Assembly: GCA_043788645.1 (NCBI GenBank)
Contig: JAYVTS010000100.1
Span: forward strand, 1-37,565
Direction: 5' to 3'
DNA: 37,565 nt
From: CANIZL01 sp043788645
Lineage (GTDB): Bacteria; Verrucomicrobiota; Verrucomicrobiia; Limisphaerales; UBA9464
Shown: piece after piece, positions 1-8,900 of the stretch
Numbering within the stretch: the first letter of the stretch is position 1
Layout of the letters: every line of letters begins with the position of its first letter
Translations under genes and position numbers: made by a program
Notes under the pieces: model-generated
Seen by the model: the letters and a program-made list of their open reading frames with translations, nothing else
Told to the model about the DNA's origin: nothing
The model's database searches: none

Positions 1-376
1 GGTAGGTCAGGGCAATCCGACTGGATAACCGTCGAACCTCATCAATGGCGGCCCGTACGCGCATCTCCGACCGGACCACACCGCTAGGTGCCATCATGAG
101 AGCGCCTACACTGTTCGGTGGAAACGTGATATTGCGCTCCCATTGGTCCCGATACTCCGGGGGCGCCTTGGCCAGGAGTGTCGACCGGCGAGACTCACTC
201 ATCGCCTTGAGCGCCTCCCGCGCGAGCGATGGATTCAGATGCTCCAGGAGCGCAACCGCGACCGACTCAGGCTGAGCGTCGAGAGCCGCCGCGGCCGCCG
301 TCGACGCGAGGCCCATCACTCGGAATAACAACTCATCAAACCGCTTGGGACCGAGCAGAGTGAGCGTGTCATCCAT
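1..376 (-). CDS. mgtE: MgtE-type magnesium transporter, N-terminal part (cut by window edge)
   Basis: The reverse strand reads open for about 125 codons from an ATG at 376 to the window edge. The peptide resembles the cytoplasmic MgtE N domain: helical repeats of the type VALLEHLNPSLAREALKAM, then a segment ending NSVGALMMAPSGVV, which matches the usual junction (roughly DSAGRLMT) between the N domain and the first CBS domain. In this family the N and CBS domains sense Mg2+ and gate a membrane channel; the CBS and membrane parts would lie beyond the edge. An in-frame TTG nine bases upstream is an alternative start, and no ribosome-binding site is clear. The gene is divergent from the ClpX-like gene. 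It could instead be a soluble MgtE-N/CBS protein, which cannot be settled here. Confidence 0.7.
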   Translation of the reverse strand, partial: MDDTLTLLGPKRFDELLFRVMGLASTAAAAALDAQPESVAVALLEHLNPSLAREALKAMSESRRSTLLAKAPPEYRDQWERNITFPPNSVGALMMAPSGVVRSEMRVRAAIDEVRRLSSRIALTY

Positions 377-758
377 GATCGGCAAATGCCCCCAAAAAGC
401 CGGGCGCGGAACACACCCTGGATCTCCGGTTCAGCGAAGTCCAAAACGTCAAATTGCGGAGAAATACTCCCATTCGCCCCCCTAGCGTGCCAGTCGTTCC
501 GCTAGGCGTCAAAATCGGCGTGACGAATCCCCAACCCAGGGATTTTTGCGGCGCGGTGACACTCGATTTAACCGGGGGCCGACGGGAGGCTGAGGATCAC
601 CGCACAAATGAGGTCCAAAACGAGTCGAAGACACACGATCTGGGCGCTCTTCCGAACTCGTCCCACCGATTCCCGAACCAGATCAAGCGGCGATGCAAAA
701 TGCGCCGACCCATTCGCAAATTCGCTCATTTCCATTTTCATGCTTACCCTCACGGGTC
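377..758. other. Intergenic region between divergent mgtE-like and ClpX-like genes
   Basis: About 380 bp separate two divergent start codons, so promoters for both genes should lie here. I see no convincing gene: the open frames overlap one another on both strands and resemble no family known to me. No strong promoter or hairpin stands out. Confidence 0.5.
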
Positions 759-2069
759 ATGTCAAAGCCTGCCCCAGGTCAGCCCGCCGTCCTCGGCCCC
801 GTCTCCTTAGGACCGTCACCGATCACGTCGCGTCGGCGTCGCTCGACGACTGCCCCGACGCGCGCCCGTCCGCAGCCGCCACGACCCACTGCACCCCCCA
901 CGGCCGTCGCTTTCGTTCCCTCTGCCGCTCGGGCCGCCGTGGCAGACCCAACCCCGTTGGCCATGCGCTTTGACCTCAAGCCCCGTGATGTTAAAGTCCA
1001 TCTAGATCGGTTTGTCATCGGCCAATTGGAGGCCAAAAAAGTCCTGAGCGTTGCTCTCTGTGATCATTTCAATCATGTGCGCCTTTGTCTCGAAGGGAAT
1101 CCCGCGGCGCACTATCAGAAACAAAATGTCTTGCTTCTGGGCCCGACGGGCGTTGGCAAGACCCACTTGATTCGTTCGGCCGCAGAGTTGATCGGTGTGC
1201 CGTTTGTCAAAGCGGATGCCACGAAGTTCAGCGAAACAGGGTACGTCGGCGCTGATGTGGACGATTTGGTCCGGGATCTGATTCGCCGGGCCAACGGTGA
1301 TCTAAAACGGGCCGCGCTCGGGATTATCTATTTGGATGAGGTGGACAAGCTGGCTACCCAAGCGGGCAGTGGCCGGGACGTTTCCGGCAAAGGGGTGCAG
1401 ACGAACCTGCTCAAGCTCATGGAAGACACCGATATTCCAGTGCTCTCGCCGAACGATATTTCGGGTCAAGTCCAAGGCGCCATGGCTGCGGCCCGCGGCG
1501 GCGCGCCTTCGGCGGATACCATCAATACACAGCACGTATTATTTATCGTCAGTGGCGCGTTTGCAGGGCTCACAGAAATCATCCGGAACCGATCGATACG
1601 GGAACGAGGGGAAGCCATGAAAGCGCCCTCAAAAAAGACACCCCTGTTCTCCGAATCGCCGAATCCGTATGATGACGCGACTACGGCCGATTTCATCTCG
1701 TATGGATTCGAGCCAGAATTCATTGGTCGATTACCGGTGCGAGTGGCCTGCCATGCCTTGAGCGAGAACGATCTCTACGAAGTCATGCGAGAGAGCGAGA
1801 GCAGCTTGATCCACCAGTATGAACGAGCCTTTGGCGCCTACGGTATCCAGGTGAAATTTCGGGCCGATGGCCTGCACCGGATTGCTCACCTGGCGAGCGC
1901 CGAACGAACCGGAGCCCGAGGGTTAATGACCGTGTGTGAACGCCTATTCCGGGAGTTGAAATTTGAGCTGCCCTCGAGTTTAGTGCGTGAATTGGTGATC
2001 AGCCGAGCGGTCGTCGATGATCCCATGGGGACGGTGAAGCGGTTGATCGACCCGCCATCGACCACCTAG
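759..2069 (+). CDS. ClpX-like AAA+ ATPase without zinc-binding domain
   Basis: This is a HslU/ClpX-type AAA+ protein of 436 residues. Walker A (GPTGVGKT, residues 128-135), Walker B (IIYLDEVDK, near 189-197), the substrate-gripping pore loop GYVG (161-164), the EFIGRLPV segment and the sensor-2 motif GARGL are all present, so ATP-driven unfolding is plausible. Two ClpX hallmarks are missing. The first 68 residues are Pro/Arg-rich with no four-cysteine zinc domain, and the loop after AFAGL carries basic residues instead of the IGF tripeptide that docks ClpP. The start at 759 (MSKPAP) is preferred over 693; an ATG at 963 (MRFDLKPRDV), just before the family homology begins, is a real alternative. 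It is probably a paralogue acting without ClpP; the presence of a standard clpX elsewhere cannot be seen here. Confidence 0.88.
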   Translation: MSKPAPGQPAVLGPVSLGPSPITSRRRRSTTAPTRARPQPPRPTAPPTAVAFVPSAARAAVADPTPLAMRFDLKPRDVKVHLDRFVIGQLEAKKVLSVALCDHFNHVRLCLEGNPAAHYQKQNVLLLGPTGVGKTHLIRSAAELIGVPFVKADATKFSETGYVGADVDDLVRDLIRRANGDLKRAALGIIYLDEVDKLATQAGSGRDVSGKGVQTNLLKLMEDTDIPVLSPNDISGQVQGAMAAARGGAPSADTINTQHVLFIVSGAFAGLTEIIRNRSIRERGEAMKAPSKKTPLFSESPNPYDDATTADFISYGFEPEFIGRLPVRVACHALSENDLYEVMRESESSLIHQYERAFGAYGIQVKFRADGLHRIAHLASAERTGARGLMTVCERLFRELKFELPSSLVRELVISRAVVDDPMGTVKRLIDPPSTT

Positions 2070-2091
2070 CCCGGATAAACTATCCGGGCTA
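2067..2091. terminator. Perfect hairpin between convergent genes, overlapping a stop codon
   Basis: An 11-bp arm TAGCCCGGATA is followed by AAC and its exact complement. The TAG that ends the ClpX-like gene is the first three bases of the arm. The hairpin lies between convergent ClpX-like and hisC genes and could end transcription from both sides, although no long T-run follows. The same ten bases begin at the stop codon at 24254. Confidence 0.5.
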
Positions 2092-2117
2092 GCCGCGGAA
2101 CTTTCAGTGGGGCGTGA

Positions 2118-3215
2118 TTAACCGATCTGTATCTGACCCAAAGCGGAGCGGAGCGCGGAAACCAACCGCGTAAGGGCGGGCTCATCGTCCACGGTGATGC
2201 GGACGCACTGACGAAGGCCGGGCCGTTCATGAAAATCAGCCACCTGGATTCCTTGGGCACGCAAAGCAATCGCCAGATTGCCGCGGCCCACTGCACTGTA
2301 ATCAGCCAGAAGGATGTTGGCTCGCGACGGGAAGAGGCGTAGTCCGAGCGATCCCAAGGCGGCCCGCCACTGTTCGCGTAGGGTGATCGTACGGGCAAAA
2401 AACGGACGGTAATAGTCCAGCGCACCCAAGGCGGCGACGGCACATCGTTGGGCGGCAAAATTAACGCTAAATGTTTGATCGATTTTCGCGAGGGTCGCGA
2501 TTACCTGGGGATGAGCGATGGCGTACCCGATGCGCAATCCGGCCAACGCAAAGCTCTTTGAAAGGCTTCGGAGAATCACCAGGTTGGGAAACTTCGCAAT
2601 GAGGCTCAAACATGTTGCCCCCGAAAATTCCTGATAGCATTCATCGACGACGACGAGCGCGCGAGTGTTTTCGGCAATTTGCGCAATAATTTCACTAGGA
2701 ATGAGATCGCCGGTCGGATTATTCGGGTTGGCGAGAAAAATGATCCCGGGGTGAGCGGCTGCCTCGGCCAGCAAGGTTTCTGCATCCAGGGCAAAGCCAT
2801 CCGCCTGGTTTCGTCGGCCGGTGGTCCGGAGCGGTGCACGGCGTTGAAGGGCCGAGAGTCCATAGACGAAAAAGGTGGGAGCCGGCGCCACCACGGCCCG
2901 ATCTGGACCCGCATACGCACTGACGAGTTGATCGATCAGCGCGTCCGAACCGTTGCCGGTCATGATCTGTTCTATCCCCAGGCCGTGCCCCAAATAGGTT
3001 GCCAGGTGTTGGCGCAATTCCAGGGATTGCGAATCGGGGTACCGCGAAATGACACGGCCCAAGCCCGCCAGTTCCGCGAGGACGGCCGGAGCCGGTGGAT
3101 ACCACGCTTCTCCAAGATGGAGGAGTAAATCGGCGGTTGGAGCCGTGTGCGGCCCGATAATCGACTTCGGGGTCGGCAGCGTTTCAATCCAGAGATTGGG
3201 CGACGGAACAGACAT
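2118..3215 (-). CDS. hisC: Histidinol-phosphate aminotransferase (HisC-like, PLP fold type I)
   Basis: HisC converts imidazole-acetol phosphate and glutamate to L-histidinol phosphate in histidine synthesis. The 365-residue protein has the usual length and motifs: a GNGSD segment binding the cofactor phosphate (near 87-91), NPNNPTG (163-169), VDECYQEF with the pyridine-binding Asp (about 191), and SLSKSFALAGLRIGYA with the Schiff-base lysine at about residue 220. The start at 3215 (MSVPSPNLW) is chosen because the longer frame to 3332 adds an N-terminus unlike the family. It is divergent from purK, with 172 bp between the starts, and no other his gene is next to it. Related HisC proteins can act on tyrosine, phenylalanine or threonine-phosphate, so the exact substrate is inferred. 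Confidence 0.87.
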   Translation of the reverse strand: MSVPSPNLWIETLPTPKSIIGPHTAPTADLLLHLGEAWYPPAPAVLAELAGLGRVISRYPDSQSLELRQHLATYLGHGLGIEQIMTGNGSDALIDQLVSAYAGPDRAVVAPAPTFFVYGLSALQRRAPLRTTGRRNQADGFALDAETLLAEAAAHPGIIFLANPNNPTGDLIPSEIIAQIAENTRALVVVDECYQEFSGATCLSLIAKFPNLVILRSLSKSFALAGLRIGYAIAHPQVIATLAKIDQTFSVNFAAQRCAVAALGALDYYRPFFARTITLREQWRAALGSLGLRLFPSRANILLADYSAVGRGNLAIALRAQGIQVADFHERPGLRQCVRITVDDEPALTRLVSALRSALGQIQIG

Positions 3216-3387
3216 GGCGTGCAAGGAGCTAGAGCGACGACAACGATCTCGGCCGGATACTCTGCGCGACGAATCAAAACTCGTTTTGGACCGGGGCGCA
3301 AAAGCAAGATGGGGCGAATTTCGTCCGAACATTTATCCTGAACAGGCTGCCTTGCTCGATTGCCATCGGCCGTCATTCTCGGCGGAC

Positions 3388-4572
3388 ATGATGTCGGGTC
3401 ACACGTCGATACTACTGCCGGGAGCCACGCTTGGAATTCTGGGAAGCGGGCAATTGGGTCGAATGCTCGCCCTGGCAGCGCGCCAACTCGGGTATCGCAT
3501 TCAGGTCTACTCGCCCGAATCTGATTCACCGGCCGGCCAAATTGCGGATCGCGAATGGGTCGGCAACTACGAAGATCTCGATCAAGTTCGAGCGTTCGCC
3601 CGCGGGGTAGACGTGGTCACATTTGAATTTGAGAACGTCCCCGCTTCCACGAGTGCGGCGTGTGCCGAATTTGCCCCGGTGCGACCGGACGGCCGAGTGC
3701 TGCACATCACCCAGCAGCGGTTGCGAGAAAAGACTTTTCTGGCGGATCACGGGATCCCCGTCACGCCCTTTCGGCGCGTAACCACCTTGGCTGAATTAGA
3801 GGCAGCAGCGCGGGAATTGGGACGCTCGGCGGTGTTAAAAACGGCCAGTTTTGGCTACGACGGCAAGGGACAGCAAAAACTGACGGCGGACTCCGATCTC
3901 CCCGCGGCGTTAGCTCGGTTGCAGGGAGCCGAAGGAGTTTATGAAGCCTACGTCGATTTTGTAAAAGAGATCAGCGTTGTGGCGGCCCGATCCGTCCGCG
4001 GCGAATTCCGCGCCTTCCCCATTTTCGAGAATGAACATGCCCAGCACATTCTCGACGTCACGTTTTGCCCGGCGGAACTGACGTCCTCGTTGGCACACGG
4101 GGCGATGGATATTTCTCGGCGAATTCTCGAAGCGTTGGAGGTGGTGGGGCTGCTGACCGTCGAGCTATTCGTCACTCGGGCCGGAGAACTTTTGGTAAAT
4201 GAACTCGCGCCGCGCACCCATAATTCAGGTCATCTCACCCTCGACGCCTGTGTGACCAGCCAGTTTGAACAACAACTCCGAGCCGTTTGCGGACTTCCGT
4301 TAGGTTCCGTTGACCTATTGGCTTCGGGGGCGATGGCCAATCTGTTGGGCGACGAATGGTTACGGGCCGGTGGGACACCCCATTGGGCCTCGGCCCTGGC
4401 TGATCCCTTCGTAAAACTTCACTTGTACGGCAAAGGCGAACCGCGCGCAGGCCGAAAAATGGGCCACTTGAACGCCACCGGAAAGACCGTGTCCGAAGCA
4501 ATCGCCAGGGTGCGGGAAGCTCGGCGGCGGCTTACCGCACCGCCCGAATCCTCATCCTGGGTGAAATCTTAG
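3388..4572 (+). CDS. purK: N5-carboxyaminoimidazole ribonucleotide synthase PurK
   Basis: PurK uses ATP and bicarbonate to carboxylate aminoimidazole ribonucleotide in purine synthesis, and PurE then rearranges the product. The 394-residue ATP-grasp protein shows ILGSGQLGRM at the start, VTFEFENVP, the ATP-grasp segment KTASFGYDGKGQ, EISVVAARS, and the PurK signature NELAPRTHNSGHLTLDAC followed by TSQFEQQLRA. Two adjacent ATGs (3388 and 3391) are possible starts. The open frame extends far upstream, but that part lies opposite hisC and lacks homology. purE is not adjacent, which is unusual because the two are often paired. Confidence 0.94.
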   Translation: MMSGHTSILLPGATLGILGSGQLGRMLALAARQLGYRIQVYSPESDSPAGQIADREWVGNYEDLDQVRAFARGVDVVTFEFENVPASTSAACAEFAPVRPDGRVLHITQQRLREKTFLADHGIPVTPFRRVTTLAELEAAARELGRSAVLKTASFGYDGKGQQKLTADSDLPAALARLQGAEGVYEAYVDFVKEISVVAARSVRGEFRAFPIFENEHAQHILDVTFCPAELTSSLAHGAMDISRRILEALEVVGLLTVELFVTRAGELLVNELAPRTHNSGHLTLDACVTSQFEQQLRAVCGLPLGSVDLLASGAMANLLGDEWLRAGGTPHWASALADPFVKLHLYGKGEPRAGRKMGHLNATGKTVSEAIARVREARRRLTAPPESSSWVKS

Positions 4573-4654
4573 GTCCGACATTTTTCATTTGGTTCCCCAC
4601 CTGAGGGACTTCATTTTTCTCTCGTCCCCGGTTTTTCAGCGCCTTTTTCCGGTT

Positions 4655-4686
4655 CCCTCTCCTCGCGGAAGAAGGTGGGGTGAGGG
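4655..4686. repeat. CCCTCTCC...GGTGAGGG dispersed element, copy 1
   Basis: A C/T-rich arm beginning CCCTCTCCTCG and a G/A-rich arm ending GGGGTGAGGG can pair imperfectly. Related sequences lie at 5085-5113 and 34222-34260, each preceded by GTTCCC, so this is a family of intergenic elements. Function is unknown. Confidence 0.5.
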
Positions 4687-4865
4687 CGAGCGACCTTCAT
4701 TATTCTCCCAACTTTCCAGCTTCCAGTGTTCAAAATCAGCCCACTGTGCGAATACGATGCACCCCGAGGACCCGGCGCAGTCGCGCCGGGCGGTCCGGAA
4801 TTCCCCGGGGCGGGTGCCGCCCCGGCACCCGCGCGCGACGCAGGGAGGGCGTCTTTGCAATTAAC

Positions 4866-5027
4866 CGCGGCTCGCTCACTGATCTTGGTCATTCGTTTAA
4901 ATAAATCGTACGCGCCTTTTCCTAGCCACGCTGCCGCGGATGGTTTCCGCGAACCCTTCGCGGTCCGCTGAACGGCGGCACCCTACGGACCGCGGTTGGG
5001 TCCCGTGCTTTTGACGGGATCAACCGC
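4866..5027. repeat. Single copy of the 159-bp dispersed repeat
   Basis: This segment aligns over about 160 bp with the tandem units at 34304-34664. Shared blocks include AATCGTACGCGCC, CGCGGTCCG, CCCTACGGACCGCGG and the hairpin CCCGTGCTTTTGACGGG. It has diverged from the tandem units more than they have from each other, notably in the middle, so it is probably an older copy. Confidence 0.7.
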
Positions 5028-5084
5028 AGAAACGCCCACCTATCTTAGCGCGTTGTATTAACACAGCATATCCGGCGTACTCCA

Positions 5085-5113
5085 GTTCCCTCTCCTCCGG
5101 GCCGAGGGCAGGG
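5085..5113. repeat. CCCTCTCC dispersed element, copy 2 (degenerate)
   Basis: GTTCCCTCTCCTCCGGG followed by CCGAGGGCAGGG matches the left arm of the element at 4655 and a shortened right arm. Confidence 0.4.
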
Positions 5114-5967
5114 ATTCAGCATTGAGAGGACCTTACGGCATTTGAAGTTAGAGTGTGGTCCGGCGACCTTTGCTCCGGCCCAACCACCACCCAAGGCCGA
5201 CCGAGTGGAGTCGGAGCCGTTGGTCGTGGACGATTTCGACCCCAGGCTTAATTATCTCAGCCTCGGCCTGCAACACGACAACAACCAGCAGCCCGAAATA
5301 CAGCGATTACATGCACGGTATTGCCTTTGAGCTTAATGAAGTTAAGATTAATTACGCATTGTTATTTAATAATCTAAACACCACCAGTTACGTTAATCAA
5401 GCTTACCGTTTTTACGGTCATTCTTTGTCAGATCAACTAGGTTTTGTCGCTGGCGCTTCACCTTCTTGAACGCAGGCGAGCTGCCCGACCTGCTGCCGGA
5501 GTTCTCAGCGCCATTCAACCTGAGGCCGTCCATTCAAACCCGTCGCCCGGGATGAACAACCCGAGATTCGAGGAAGTGACTGACGCCCCTTCACATTCTA
5601 TGGGAGAAGTTATCGGCCGTGGGGTTCTCTGTTTATCGGATCGAGCCGACTTCTGCGCCTCCTCCTTTCGCCGTGGATGTTTCGTGGACGGACGGTACTC
5701 AGTCGGTTAGTCGAGGCGGCATCCTCTCAGTTCCTGGCTCATTTTCGACGGATCCCCGCGGGCGGACAGTCCTGCGGCTTCCCCAGGCCGCAATCCTGAG
5801 CCCGCCACTGGCACTGCACTTGCTATGCATTAGTTGCTTCCGAGTCCGTTGCCCCGTGGGCGATGGTCTTGGGGAGCGCGCCTGGGGAGACTCGTGGCGT
5901 TACGACCGTTTGGTGTCCGATTTGAACCCACGGCTTTTCGTCAATCGCCTCGGACTCAGCTGTTGCT

Positions 5968-8900
5968 ATGAAACCTAGATATCAAAAGAGCGTCTGGTCG
6001 ATTTTCGGGATAGATCGTCGGACCCAAGGAATTCATCAGAGGAAATTCCCTGCCTGCGAGTGGCAATTCTTCCTCCGGCTGGCGGCCTTGATCGGACTCC
6101 AGTTGTCGGTCTGGGCAGATCGCTCGCCCTTTCTGATCGGACTGCCGCCCGATCCGCTCACTAGTCTGGAAGATCAGCGTGCAGACTATCCGTTCTCCCT
6201 TCGCCTTCCCGGTGTAGCGCCCGAACGGATCACCGTGACCTTCGATCCGGAGTATTCGCAAGTTCATCTGTCGTACCTCACCAACTCGGGTGCGGGGACG
6301 AATTGGACCTTGCAGGTGCGGCCTGGGACCAATTTCAATGGTTCGATCACTAACCGGATCCTGGTTCGAGTTGATGGCCAGCCCGTGATCGCGGAGGCCA
6401 TACTGGTAAGGATCCTGCCGGTGGACGATCCGCCAGAGTTTACGACGACGGTGCCGCTAATCGTGCTTCATGAAGGCGGACCTTCCACCAATGTGACCCT
6501 TTTGGTTCGATACCCGGATGCCGTACCGCTGACGTTGCGTCTGGATCCCTGGGTTGAACCGGCGCCTTTTGGTGTCGTCGCTTCCCAGCCGTTCGGTTCC
6601 GGCTCGATCAGGCTGACCATTGCCCCGACGGGAAATCTCCAGCCAAAGATGCTGCCGTTTACTCGAAACCTGGCGGTTGTGGCCGGGAACGGCGCGGCCA
6701 GCGTCACCCATCTCATCACGGTCACCGTGCTGCCGCGGGGATTTGAGCGGCAGCAGTTTCCGGTGACCCTGGGATCGAGTGCGACCAATCAGACGGCCGC
6801 ACTCGCTTCGCGGGTGGTGCTGGCAAACCTAGCGGACGATTCCGCCTTCGGCCTGGACGTCATCTCGGTGGGACGTTCAAATAATGCAATTACCTATTCA
6901 ATTGGACCCGGGAATAGACTGACTTCCACCGCGCTGCCGGAATTGAATCAGTCCCTGCTGCTGACTCCCGGTGATTTCGACGGAGATGGCCGGGTGGATG
7001 TGGCGGCGGCGCAACCGGATGGGGCCGGATATCAATTGTCCGTCTATTCCCGGCCGGCCGGCGAATGGCAGCGGAATCCGTTGTTATCCGGGATGACCAA
7101 TCGCCCCAATACCCTGCTGAGCGGGGACTTCGACCTAGACGGATGGAGTGATCTCCGGATTCGTACCGCCACCACAATTGGTGTGGTGAATCTAAAGGCG
7201 GAGGCAGGGTCGATCAGACCGAAAGGAATTCCCCGTTTGATCAGCGGGGGATCGGCGCTGGGAGTGATCGATCAAGTCTACCTGCCGGACGGGCCCCTGT
7301 CAGCGACCGCGGATCTGTACGGCGACGGACGGCAGCATTGGATTGAGACCTCTCTTCGTGATTCGTTGGGTGACTATTTGACGCCTGATTTGGGAGCAAG
7401 TTCTGATCTCTACCCCTTCTACCCAAACCACACGCGGTATGCCGTAGGCTTAATCGATGTGGATGGCGACGGTCGGATCGATTTTTGGGAGCTGGCTTCC
7501 AGCGACCCCAGTTCGTCCCGTTCAGACTTGCCGGGTTCCCCGCGACAAGTCGTGGTTTCCCGTCGGGTCGGGCCGACCGTCGTGGAGTTGTTTCGGAGCC
7601 CTTTGGTTTCACGATCCGCAGCCGTGGTGCCGGTCTGGGGGGATTTTGATGGCGACGGCTCTCTGGACTTTGTCGCGGCAACCTCGGAGCAGACTCTGGG
7701 TATTTTCCTCAATGACGGTTTGGGTCATTTTCGGCCCGGGCCGTTTCTATCGGTGAACCCGGGACCTTCGGCCGAACATATCCCAGAGCTTCCGCAATTG
7801 GCGGCGGGTGATTTGAATGGGGACGGACTTTTGGATGTGGTCGTCGGCGGAACGAATGGGGGGATTTACCTTCAAAGGTCCGGTGCGGCAAACATCCCGC
7901 CTTCAGCCCCTTGGGGACTCCGGGCGGAAATTAGCGGCTCCGTCCTCATGCTCAGTTGGCAGGACGCCTTCGATTTCAATCAAACGCAGGCGCTTTCGTA
8001 CAATATCCGGATAGGAACCCGTCCCGGAGCCAATGACATTCTGCCGTCTTTGTCATCGGCCAACGGCACTCGACGGGTGGCGCAGCTGGGCAATGCGGGT
8101 TACGCCAATCAATGGATCCTAGACCTTTCCCAGCGGGAAGTGGGTGATTTGTATTGGAGCGTTCAGGCGGTGGACAATGGCTGGGCCGGCGGTGCGTGGG
8201 CTCCCGAGGAAACAGTGGTGGTCCAATCCCCGGTCGGCCCTCCTTCGTTTGCCGGGATTTCCGATTTCGCGATGGATGAAGATACGATTGGAGAACTCCA
8301 GTTTCGCGTGTTCGATGGAGTGACTCCGGGATCCCGACTGGTTGTCACGGCGACGGCCCAGAACTCCGTGGGCCTCGCGAGGGTGGCGGTCGTGGCCAAA
8401 CCTGGAGCTGCCGGAACTCCGTCCGACGACGGCATCCGGTTCCTGGAAGTGACGCCCCAGCCTAATTTCTCGGGATCGACGATCGTGGAACTGGTGGTGA
8501 CTGATCGGTCCGGGCTAAGCACCACGAAGGTTGTGACGGTCACGGTTCGCCCCATCAACCATCCTCCGGTCATTTCCGTGTCGGGGAACTTGTACTTGTT
8601 GCGGGGCGAAACTTCGGCATCGGCGGTCGTGGCGGTGACGGATGTGGATTCGCTCTCCTCGGAATTGGGCCTCCGAATCGGACAGGTCAACGGCATCGGG
8701 GGGACGGCAACCGCGACGCTGAAAAAAGTATCGGACTCCTGGGTTCTCGTGGTGCAGCCGCAGGGTTTGGAGACGAGTGAAGTGAGGGTCGAACTCATCG
8801 CCTCCGATTCCCAATCCGAGACGCGACAAACGGTGACCTGGCACTTTGACCCGATGACCTGGGATGCCCCGATTGCCGTGGTCCAAGCCCCGGGCTGGCT

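Larger units (their letters stand above)
4573..5967. other. 1.4-kb non-coding region with repeats and an AT-rich patch
   Basis: No gene could be supported across this stretch. It holds two CCCTCTCC-type elements (4655 and 5085), one copy of the 159-bp dispersed repeat (about 4866-5027) and an AT-rich patch at about 5310-5460 standing out from GC-rich surroundings. The open frames present resemble no family and overlap on both strands. The last 500 bp should hold the promoter of the FG-GAP gene, but I see no clear one. Confidence 0.5.

Noticed and set aside
454..810. 118-codon frame upstream of the ClpX-like gene
   Set aside because: No recognisable similarity, runs into the ClpX-like gene in a different frame and is overlapped by opposing frames.
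5142..5469. Two overlapping plus-strand frames in the non-coding region after purK
   Set aside because: The frames overlap each other, cross an abrupt base-composition change and match nothing known to me.
5920..5950. tRNA-like T-loop sequence (GGGTTCAAATC on the reverse strand)
   Set aside because: The flanking bases do not form a five-pair T stem or an acceptor stem, and no anticodon arm could be folded nearby.
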